64,000 bases of DNA from contig NC_070558.1 of the NCBI RefSeq assembly GCF_026914185.1, positions 2,294,001 through 2,358,000 on the forward strand, written 5' to 3'. The notes beneath the pieces were generated by a model. It worked only from the letters and a program-made list of their open reading frames with translations, did no database searches and had not been told where the DNA came from. This document shows positions 22,787-31,562 of this stretch, in pieces. Position 1 is the stretch's first letter, and every line of letters starts with the position of its first letter. The stretch is from Puccinia triticina (lineage: Eukaryota; Basidiomycota; Pucciniomycetes; Pucciniales; Pucciniaceae). The position numbers and the translations under genes were made by a program.

Positions 22787-24328
22787 TGACCGGGTCCGTG
22801 CCAGTCATCGAGAGGAGTACATACTTCCCTCGATGACCGGGTCCGTTCCGGTCATCGAGGGAAGTGTTCACTCCTCTTGATGACCGGAGCAATTGGGTCA
22901 TCGAGGGGAGTATGTAATCCTCTCGATGACCGGGCCCGTTCCGGTCATTGAGGGGAATGTTCACTCCTCTCAACGACCGGAGCAATTGGGTCATCAAGGG
23001 TGTACTCCTCTCGATGACCGGAACGTCCCGGGCATTCTCGGAGGAGTACGTACTCCTCTTGGTGACCTGGTTGCTCCGGTTGTTGAGAGGAGTGAACACT
23101 CCCCTCGATGACCGGAACGGGCCCGGTCATCGAGGGGGTGTTCACTCCTCTCGATCAAGGTGAACCGGAACGGACCCGGTCACCAAGGGAAGTATGTACT
23201 CCTCTCAATGACCGGGTCCGTTCCGGTCATCGAGGGGGTGTTCACTCCTGTCGATGACCGGGTCCGTGCCGGTCATCGAGAGGAGTACATACTTCCCTCA
23301 ATGACTGGGTCCAAGTGAACACCCCCTCGATGACTGGCAATTTGTGCCACATGCACACAGGTGCTGGCCGGTCATCAGGGGAGTGTGTAACTCCGCTCGA
23401 TGGCCTGTGCTAGCCATCGGCACGGCGGCTGGGGGATAGCCGGGCCCGGAGCTGCTGCCCCTCGAACTTTCTTTTTAAGGGGCTGGGTACCCGACCGCTG
23501 AAGTCCTAGCGGTGAAAAGTCCCCGGGGTGGGCTATCGGGGTAGCGGGTGCCTTTTTTTGGATTGATATTATGATTTTTTTTTTACATGACAAGGACACC
23601 TCCAACAAATCTAATATTTTTTGGAGAGGGCAGTTAAGACCCCCTCTTTTGATCCATCGAAAAAAATTTGGGAAAAATCCCCTCCTTCTTTTGGGGGAAG
23701 TCACTGTGCGCGAAGTATTTCTCCGCTTGCGCGCAAAGCGGGATCAACGTCGGGGATGGTCGATTCTGTGCGCGAAGAGTTTTTTGCTGCTGCGCAAAGT
23801 AGGTCCGTTTTTTTAATTTCTTGCAAATTTCTCAGAATGTTCATTACTGTTCAAACCAAGGAGGGAAAATTTGAGAGCAAAGTATGGCATGCAACAAGAA
23901 TGATAAAAAATGAAAAATTTTGAAACCATTTTCAATGATTTTTTGGGTGGATGGGTTACCAACCAATTTCATTTGAACTCAGGGACTGTAGCCCAAATCA
24001 CCACTAATTTGACTCAATTTATTTTATCCAAGAAAAATCATTGGCAATGGTTTCAAAAATTTTCATTTTTTATCATTCTTGTTGCATGCCATACTGTGCT
24101 CTCAAATTTTCCCTCCTTAGTTTGAACAGTAATGAACATTCTGAGAAATTTGCAAGAAATTAAAAAAATTCCACATTTTTCATTTTTTTATTTTTACTTT
24201 TTTTTATTTCATAATCATTCTTAGGAACCTATTTTCCACCCCTGTAGCCAATCTCATGACTTGAAGGCTGTGGCCTGAGCTTCTGCATTCAAAAATGTGG
24301 TGCCAAAAACATTAGATGACCCACTGTA

Positions 24329-25584
24329 CATTGCTCGCATAGCCCTGGGTGATCCCCGGGCTCTTGTTTCCTTCTCCCGGTATTGGGTATGTACACCACA
24401 GCCCATCTCAACATCCTGACAATGGGGAGCGGGACTGTTGTGGGACAATTGGACTTTGGGGGTGAACACGCGAAGCAAGCCTCCCTCAGGAGGGACTTGA
24501 ACTAATTAGCAAAGTCCCTTCTGGGTGCAAACCCGCCTCTGAAGGAGGGACTTAGGAATGTGTGTGGCCTGACAAGTTTTTTGAATTTGACAGTGAAAAA
24601 TTGAAAAATTGAAAAATTGAAAAATTGAAAAATTGAAAAACATTTAACGAAGTATCTTGCGGGTCCAAAGTGCCTGCCTCCAAAGGAGGGACTTAAATGA
24701 GTAGCCAAGAAGCTCAGCTACATTCTGCAATTTTTTAAGCAACCTGTTGCCACCAAACAACCCAAGGAATTGGAGTCTTGTTTTTTCCCATACAAATGCA
24801 TGCATTTTGTGGGCCCGTGCAACCAGAAAAAATTGACAATGATGCACTTGGGACACTCATTTTGGAAGGAAGGTGCAGAAGGATGGTCCCCAAAATTGGT
24901 GATCAGAAAGGCAAGATGAAAGCCTTTTCTCTCATCTTTTCCATGCCACTCTATCTAGGTTGGTTAAAGTTTGGGAGGGACTTGCCACTTAGCTCCCCAA
25001 ACTTGCGCACCAAGAATGAATTCTCAAGTTAGTTTCTTTATTTTTTCTACAGTTCACCTACCAAATCCGCTCCTATGTGATTATCTCAATGTCATTGGAA
25101 TGTGCTGCAGAAGAGCATACAAATTCTTGTATCTCCCATGAGCTCCTCTATGTTCTGGTGGAGAGCAAACTGTGGAAGCTGAGTTGTTGAGAACAGACCC
25201 TCACTGTGCAAAATACTTATTTTGAGTGTTTTTAAAGGGTTTTTTTTGGACTGGAAGGAATTTTGTGAAGTTAACCAAATTCTCTAGGTTGGACAGGTAC
25301 AAGCTAGTCTTCAACCTAAGCAATTCTTTTGCAAATAAAGTTAAGGAAGCAAGGAATTATAGAGGTTTGAAAATTTCTGCCCCCTAAATTTAGAATTTAG
25401 CCCCCACAAAAAGGGGTGATGGGATTGCAAGTCCATCCTGCCAAGGGCTGTCAGGGGCTTGCTTTCCAGACCCACACATGAAGCAGTAAGGGACTTGGTT
25501 TAAGTTTGGTCTGAGGAATGATTTGCTCCTGCCCAGTGTTGTAGCCCAGAGGGCTACACACTCTGTAACTTGCCACAGTCGTGG
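24329..25584. other. no gene recognised; short motif repeated four times
   Basis: No gene. The decamer GGAGGGACTT occurs near 24489, 24546, 24684 and 24974 in unrelated contexts, which may mark a decayed repeat. The rest is AT-rich flank of the hAT element. Confidence 0.35.
24594..24638. repeat. GAAAAATT microsatellite
   Basis: About 5.5 tandem copies of an 8-bp unit. Confidence 0.9.
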
Positions 25585-25592
25585 TATCCAAC

Positions 25593-26558
25593 TAGGGGTG
25601 TAAATGGGTCGGGTCGACCCGCAAAGACCCGTGACCCAATGGGTTCTGGGTCGGGTTTGGGCAGCCTTTTGGCCTCCCTTTGAGAAACCGACCCGACCCG
25701 TTGAGACCCAATTAGAAAACCGGGTTGGGTTTGGGCAGGGCTTTTTCCATTTGGGTCGGCCCATGAACCCGACTAAGACCCGATTAGGAAAGCTATGTAC
25801 CTGAGGCTATTGCTCCAGGTTGCTCCACAATCCAGAGTCCACACTTCCGATGTTGACGTGCGCTTCAAGAAATACATCACAGCCATCCACGCTGTATCAA
25901 CCACTGCCAAGCTTGATCTGTACCTTCAAGAACCACCGGTCGCGACTCAATCTCAAAAGTTTTCAGTTCTTGCCTGGTGGAGCACCCACCAGGGAAGATT
26001 TCCGAACCTTTCCAAGCTGGCAAAAACTGTACTGATGGTTCCGATGACCTCGATTGCTTCGGAATCTGCCTTCTCAACCAGCGGGAGAGTGCTCAGTGAC
26101 TACCGAACCAGGATGAAGCCAGAAACACTCGAGGCTCTCATATGTGGGCAAGACTGGGTCCGCAGCCACAAAGGCCTATACCCGGACCCTTTGGAAACAG
26201 ATGAACTCATAGATTAAGGATTTCCATGTTTTTCTTTTTTGTCTATTTTAAAGCAATACACAAAGCTTTTCTTTTCTTTTCTTGTGCTTTTAAACTGGGC
26301 ACTCATTCCTGGGATCTGCTGAGCAAAAAATGTCGGGTTGACCCAAGACCTGAGCCGGACCCAACCCGGACCCAACACCTTGTAAATTGGGTCGGGTTTG
26401 GGCAGCGTATCTGCACTTTTGTCCCGACCCAACCCAACCCGGGTTTCACGTTGGGTCGGGTTTGGGCACCATTTTCCGACCCAACCCAACCCGGGTTTCA
26501 CGTTGGGTTGGGTTTGGGCACCATTTTCCGACCCAAACCCGACCCGTTTACACCCCTA
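25593..26558 (+). mobile_element. internally deleted hAT transposon with 8-bp TSD TATCCAAC
   Basis: The 8-bp host sequence TATCCAAC flanks the element exactly (25585-25592, 26559-26566). Ends are TAGGGGTGTAAATGGGTCGG and GACCCGTTTACACCCCTA. Subterminal regions hold many GGGTCGGG/CCGACCC and TTTGGGCA motifs; at the right end a block of about 60 bp with GGGTTTCACGTTGGGT occurs twice. At 966 bp it keeps only the 3' end of a transposase gene, so it is non-autonomous. Identification rests on the 8-bp duplication plus the hAT domain. Confidence 0.95.
25795..26217 (+). pseudogene. hAT transposase, C-terminal dimerisation region
   Basis: 140 codons open to TAA at 26215-26217. From about 25910 it shows LDLYLQEPPV, FSVLAWWSTHQGRFPNLSKL, MVPMTSIASESAFSTSGRVL, DYRTRMKPETLEALICGQDW, the classical hAT C-terminal signature. 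The catalytic RNase H-like domain and zinc BED finger are missing, so this is the last part of a deleted gene, not an active enzyme. The first 30 residues are not recognisable. Confidence 0.9.
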
Positions 26559-27336
26559 TATCCAACTCACCAAAGGTCCTGCAGCTGCCTGCAGAGCCCG
26601 CGTGCCCGGCAGCACTGCGCTCTTGGAAACTCCGTTGGACGCTTTGGTGCCCCGCGCTAGATTCTACCACCACAATTTTTGGGGAACACTCTCATGAAAG
26701 GGTTGAGGAATGTCCCCAACCAGGCACTTGCATGAGGAACGGTGGCAGGATGTTGGCTGACTGTTACTGGAATGTTGAGACCTTCAGTCAAAGACTAGCA
26801 CAGTGGTATTCAAAGTGTTTTTTGGGACCTTCAAATACTGATTTGTCAAATATTTGAGTATTTGGAGATATTCAACGGAAAAACTTCCAAAATACATTAA
26901 AAACACCAAAAAATTACATTTTTTGTGTTTTTGACTTCTTTTGGCCCATTTCTGAGCCATAAATTTTTGAGGAGGTCATCTGTCAAAAATATCATGGTGC
27001 CAAAGACACTTACAATACTGCCAGAGGCATATCTCATAATGGCGGACGCACTACTCAGAGTGCCGTACACACTTTTGACTAGGGTTTAAGGGCGGCTCCG
27101 CCGCCCCGTGACCATTACTGCCATGTCAACTGCACACATTATGTAAAAAGTTCCAACGGAATCGCATATCATTACGGGAACAGTTCTACAAAAGTTGAAG
27201 CAAGTCGCGGGTTCATGACCCTTGGTGAAGCCGAGTCCACTACTAAGTAATACCACACTAAAAAGGTTGATGGTACCTCAATTCCAAATTCCCAGCATAC
27301 AATTGAGAGAAAAATTTAATATTCCACAATAAAGGT

Positions 27337-27834
27337 CTAATTTAAGACATATCTATTAACTACATTGAGGAGATCTTTTGATGTTCCAATTTGGAAAATA
27401 GCCAACATTTCTGGAAAAGTCACTCGTGACAAGGCTACATACAATTGACCATGAGCAAAAACCTGAGACTTCAATAAAAGTACTACATTATTCAATGTTT
27501 GGCCCTGTCTCTTATTAATAGTCATTGAGAAACATGCTACTACGGGGAACTGATTGCGGTAGACAGAGATCTTAGCCTGGGCCTCCCCCTCGTATCGTAG
27601 TGTTATCTTTTTTAATGTAACTTCTTTTCCTCTGTGAGACCCCGTCAAAATCTTCGCGCCCATCGTCCACTTTGTTAAGTGCGTCACCATCATTCGAGTG
27701 CCGTTGCACAAGCCTTGCGGAATATTCAAGTTCCGTGACAACATTACAGGCATTCCAATTGCTAAGGATAAGCGGTGTTCAGGAAAGGCAGGGAAATCCA
27801 GTTTATTCAGACTTTCTTCTGGCAAGGAGTCCAA
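27337..27834 (-). pseudogene. Helitron PIF1-like helicase, C-terminal part
   Basis: 165 codons encode the C-terminal part of a Helitron-type PIF1 helicase: LAIGMPVMLSRNLNIPQGLC, NGTRMMVTHL, MTINKRQGQT and FAHGQLYVALSRV. The Walker A/B part of the helicase and the Rep (HUH) domain are absent. An upstream stop and loss of the remaining domains mark this as a truncated remnant. Confidence 0.9.
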
Positions 27835-28016
27835 GGCTTAGAAATATCTCACAACAATGTGTATGGAGCGTCCGATTTCCCCAGCGATGTATCCATAAAA
27901 AAGGACCACATTCCTAATGAGTAGGCCACTCTTAATGCCGGCGTTGACACGGGGCCCAAAGTGTAATATGAAGTGAGGGCCATGCTGCATCGTGGAAAGA
28001 GTATCAGCAAATAAGA

Positions 28017-28583
28017 TTACGCCTGTAGGTAATTATTTTGTTGTCTCACAGGGCCAGTAGCCGGCAAAAAAGCTCCGATCTTGTTTCCTATATTGTCAAT
28101 GCACAAGCAACCAGCAATGCTTGGGCGGACATAGGTTGAGTAGAGGGCATCAGGAGTAATAGCCCAGCAATCAAACTCCGCAATTATTTCGACAAAAATT
28201 GAAGTTTTGGTAATAGATGTTAGGTTGAGGGTGCCATTGAAAGAAATCCAGGAGCTCCCAAAAATAGGATTCTTGGTGGATCGGTGAAGGAGAATTTTGT
28301 AGAGAGGATCACATATGTGTGAAGACGGCGTTGAAGATATAGGTCCTGCTGGGGAATAGATATAGGTAATGAATTCATCTTGGGTAGGGATGTGTCGTAG
28401 TTGGGAAAGCGGTATGGAAGCGCTGACTGTTGGGAAAGCCATCTGGTCAACGTGGATGAAGAGAATACGTTGTGGCATGAGTATCGGGTGTTTTATGGAT
28501 GTTTGAGAAATAATATTTGGCCGTGGGGAGTGGTTTGCTGTGGGCAATGAATAGCTCAACAGTCCCATAAAAGACAAAGTCAA
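28017..28583 (-). CDS. unrecognised ORF carried inside Helitron 1
   Basis: Open for 188 codons; a more likely start is an internal ATG at about 28478 (MPQRILFIHVDQMAFPTVSA). I do not recognise the family. It contains SWISFNGTLNLTSI and EIIAEFDCWAITPDALYSTY and no transposon motif. Past the stop, another frame is open at about 28015-27840 (GVILFADTLSTMQHGPHFIL.., FYGYIAGEIGRSIHIVVRYF), so the gene may continue through a frameshift or an intron. Its position between the Helitron 5' end and the helicase remnant fits capture of a host gene fragment, which is inference. It could equally be a Helitron accessory gene. Confidence 0.35.
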   Translation of the reverse strand: MTLSFMGLLSYSLPTANHSPRPNIISQTSIKHPILMPQRILFIHVDQMAFPTVSASIPLSQLRHIPTQDEFITYIYSPAGPISSTPSSHICDPLYKILLHRSTKNPIFGSSWISFNGTLNLTSITKTSIFVEIIAEFDCWAITPDALYSTYVRPSIAGCLCIDNIGNKIGAFLPATGPVRQQNNYLQA

Positions 28584-29198
28584 TGTGGGCCGCTGGCAAA
28601 AGGGGGAAAAGGAAAAAATGTAGGGAGTAGATTATTACACTCCTCATGATTAAGGGACCACGCACACAGTCTCATCTTCCCGGTTTTCGCAACCGTCCTC
28701 AAAATGGCGATACACGAAGGAACTTGATATACCGGGACCCGGTCTCAGTATCCTGGAATTGGTGATATATGAGGGAATTAGTCATTTGCAGCAAACAGCG
28801 ATATGGCCAAGAGCGGCATATGATTACACAAGGTGCCAAAGTCGGCATAACAACGAATGAAGCAAGGACCAATAGCGGTGAGAGGAAGAGATCAGGCCGA
28901 GGGTCTGACCTTAAGCAGAAGGCAAGGAGCAACTTCCTGATCCGGAGGCTTCACAACCGGAAATAGGAGGGAAAAATAAAAAAGCATTGATGAGATGAGG
29001 ATTTGGGCCACAGTATAAAAAAGCATGGCTTGTAGACAATTTAAGGTCATTGCTTGGCTCCTGCTCGGCACCAATTGCTAAAGGAGCCAAGCGATCCAGG
29101 ACAATCGTGACCTGTAGTTTATTGCAAAGTGGGGGGGGCGGAATGCTGCCTTTTTTTTTTTGGTGTGAGCGTCGGTCCGCTTGATGTTAAACCATTAA

Positions 29199-29360
29199 TA
29201 GTGACAGACGCACTTTTGATAGTGGCGGACACACTTTTGATAGTGACAGACACACTTTCGATAGTGGCAGACGCACTTTTGATAGTGGCGGATGCACTTT
29301 TGATAGTGGCGGATGCACTTTTGATAGTGGCGGACGCACTTTTGATAGTGGCGGACGCAG
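29199..29360. repeat. 21-bp tandem repeat (ACTTTTGATAGTGGCGGACGC)
   Basis: About eight units, the first few with C/T and G/A variants (GACAGAC, GCGGACAC). Diverged units continue on the far side of the Helitron at about 27036-27078. Confidence 0.85.
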
Positions 29361-30271
29361 CGTAGCGCGCGCTCTTTTGCGCCCTGCGTGCTTAGCATTA
29401 GCGCAATTGCGTGTATCTGTGCTAACGCTACGCTAAAATCTAAAATGTATCTGTGCTAACGCTATGCTAAAAGCTAAAATAGCTTTGCACCCTGTGCGCG
29501 TAGCGTCAGCGCAGATGTGCGCATAGCGTCAGCGCAGATGTGCGCATAGCGTCAGCGCAGATGTGCGCATAGCGTCAGCGCAGATGTGCGCATAGCATCA
29601 GCGCAGATGTGCGCATAGCATCAGCGCAGATGTGCGCATAGCATCAGCGCAGATGTGCGCATAGCATCAGCGCAGATGTGCGCATAGCATCAGCGCAGAT
29701 GTGCGCATAGCATCAGCGCAGATGTGCGCATAGCATCAGCGCAGATGTGCGCATAGCATCAGCGCAGATGTGCGCATAGCATCAGCGCAGATGTGCGCAT
29801 AGCATCAGCGCAGATGTGCGCATAGCATCAGCGCAGATGTGCGCATAGCATCAGCGCAGATGTGCGCATAGCATCAGCGCAGATGTGCGCATAGCATCAG
29901 CGCAGATGTGCGCATAGCATCAGCGCAGATGTGCGCATAGCATCAGCGCAGATGTGCGCATAGCATCAGCGCAGATGTGCGCATAGCATCAGCGCAGATG
30001 TGCGCATAGCATCAGCGCAGATGTGCGCATAGCATCAGCGCAGATGTGCGCATAGCATCAGCGCAGATGTGCGCATAGCATCAGCGCAGATGTGCGCATA
30101 GCATCAGCGCAGATGTGCGCATAGCATCAGCGCAGATGTGCGCATAGCATCAGCGCAGATGTGCGCATAGCATCAGCGCAGATGCGCCCAATTGTGATAA
30201 CGCTACGCTAACAAAGAGCACATTTGCGCTGCGCACTAAAAGCTATGGTTAGCGTAGCTGACCCACTATTG
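29361..30271. mobile_element. TAGC/GCTA-rich foldback element, copy 2, expanded by a 23-bp satellite
   Basis: Right end GGTTAGCGTAGCTGACCCAC matches, inverted, the left end of the element at 3155. Internal blocks GCGCGCTCTTTTGCGCC and GCTAACGCTACGC are shared with it. The middle has become a satellite of about 29 units of 23 bp at about 29504-30183 (unit CAGCGCAGATGTGCGCATAGCAT). The first four units carry TAGCGTCAGC and all later ones TAGCATCAGC. The left boundary is uncertain. Confidence 0.7.
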
Positions 30272-30467
30272 GGCCTTTTCAAACTCATCTGGGGCCTTTG
30301 GGCCCCATAAAAGCTTGCATTGGCCCTCTACGCGCCCCTTTGAGCCATTATTCAAATTTATTCAAATATTCAAGCTTAAATTTGCCCAGGCATTATTTGA
30401 CTCAAATCAAATACAAATACAAATACTCGGATCGATTCGATTTGATGTGCTAGTCTTTGCCTTCAGT

Positions 30468-31562
30468 CAACACTGACACATGTTGCTAAAAAAGAACAGG
30501 GCTGGCAAGGGTCTTGAACCCCAAAAATGCACTTTCTGCTGCCACATCAAGTTGAGCAGCTCATAATAATACAAGAGAGATTATCACAGCTGTGCAGAAT
30601 CTTTTACAATGGAGCCTTACTGGTTTATATCATTGCCATCATGATTGTGTAGGCTGAAGTTATCCCAGTTTAACTGGGATGCGTCCAACTGCCAGCCAGA
30701 GTCTGAGCAGGTACCTGCAACCAGTTCGCCGGGGCTATCTCTAGTGGAGGAGGATATTCAAGGTTCCGCCTCAAGTTCCAGATGCAGGTCCGCCATGGGT
30801 GGAGTTTGATATTCAATGTTTAGTCTGTTTGATATTCAAGTTTTCCTGCTCTGTCAATTGGTTTTTGTTTCCCACAGTTGTTTTCTTTTGTTTTGCATGT
30901 GGTGTTGAGTGAGGGAGTCTTTGTGAGGTCTGTGTTCTTGTTGCCAAGTCTGGTCTGCTGTTGTTTCTGTGTTCCAATCCTCACCAAACCATCCAAACTG
31001 CTTCCAACCTTGGTGTATCTCATGAAATCCAACCCAACTGAGCTATCCTTTTCAATTTCTTTGTCTCATCATCTGGACCAACTCAAAGGGCAGCCTAAAC
31101 AGCATTTCTTCCCCTCTACCCACTGCCTCCACAAATATCACTGGAAAAGAGACCCCTCCAAAGATTTTTTTTTTGGGATTTGTTTTTCCAAAATCTGGAA
31201 CAGCACTGGGGGGGTAGTCAAGAAGAGGTGCAGGGCACTGCAAGTTTGAGATCACCATGTAAGGATGTATGCAAAGTGCTGGATTCATTAAATTTAGAGA
31301 GAAGATGCCTGTGCAAAAATGTGAGAAACTAGGCCCACAAAGAAAGTAAGATGGGACATATGAGCAAGGAGATGATTCTACATACAGAAGTACAAATGAT
31401 TGGATAATCAACAGGATAGACAAAGGAGAATACATAGTTTTGACGACAAGTTGATTGTAGCTATCTATATTTATGTAAAAGAATCAATCACCCCAAAAAG
31501 GGTTGACAATACTGATAAATATCTACATATGTGTATAGAGAGAGAAGTAATTAGGCATTAGT
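30468..31562. other. no gene recognised (3' flank of SEC7)
   Basis: No gene or repeat that I can define. The part nearest 31560 will contain the SEC7 3' untranslated region and terminator; no precise signal can be fixed. Confidence 0.35.

Larger units (their letters stand above)
14671..23807. mobile_element. long-TIR foldback element (CGGACCTACTTCGCGCA ends) with palindrome arrays
   Basis: Ends are CGGACCTACTTCGCGCAGC and its near complement. The arms run inward as matching inverted repeats: CGCGCA-rich block, CTTCCCCCAAAAGAAGGAGG block, CCTCGAACTTTC block, CGATGGC block, then arrays of GATGACCGG/CCGGTCATC palindromes (about 16050-16368 and 22787-23390). It sits in a T-run of its host MITE: seven T in the intact opposite arm, but 8 T to the left and 7 T to the right of the insert, consistent with a 7-9 bp duplication. 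Two retroelements are inserted in it. Without them it is about 1.75 kb and non-coding. Its terminal sequence resembles that of the element at 53018-56511. Confidence 0.8.
14505..24326. mobile_element. palindromic MITE with TA duplication, split by nested insertions
   Basis: Ends are CAGTGGGTCATCTAATG and its exact complement, each flanked by TA (14503-14504, 24327-24328), as in Tc1/mariner-type elements. The first 160 bp of each arm are nearly identical in opposite orientation (14505-14665; 24165-24326). The left arm stops in a T-run at 14670 and resumes at 23808 with AATTTCTTGCAAATTTCTC, which pairs with 24040-24168. Without the insert it is about 680 bp. One arm of another copy lies at 57364-57550. 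No coding capacity. Confidence 0.85.
27079..29198 (-). mobile_element. Helitron 1, inserted between A and T of a 21-bp tandem array
   Basis: On the reverse strand the 3' end is a hairpin GGGCGGC-GGA-GCCGCCC (27106-27090) followed about 8 bases later by CTAG (27082-27079) and host T. The 5' end at 29198 reads TTAATGG, with host A before it; Helitrons normally start TC. Joining the flanks gives CTTTTGATAGTG, exactly the unit of the flanking 21-bp array, so there is no target duplication and the site is A^T, as expected for Helitrons. At 2120 bp, with only the helicase 3' part, it is non-autonomous. Confidence 0.85.
26789..30459. mobile_element. hAT-like element with 8-bp TSD CCTTCAGT, carrying nested repeats
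   Basis: CCTTCAGT flanks the interval at 26781-26788 and 30460-30467. Ends are CAAAGACTAGCACA and its complement TGTGCTAGTCTTTG, with ATTTGAGTATTTG-like subterminal motifs on both sides. No transposase of its own was seen; the interior holds a Helitron, a 21-bp array and a second copy of the TAGC-rich foldback element. The 8-bp duplication suggests hAT; superfamily is inferred. Confidence 0.8.

Noticed and set aside
29504..30183. Possible CRISPR or centromeric satellite
   Set aside because: Pure 23-bp tandem repeat without spacers inside a mobile element copy; no evidence for centromere function.
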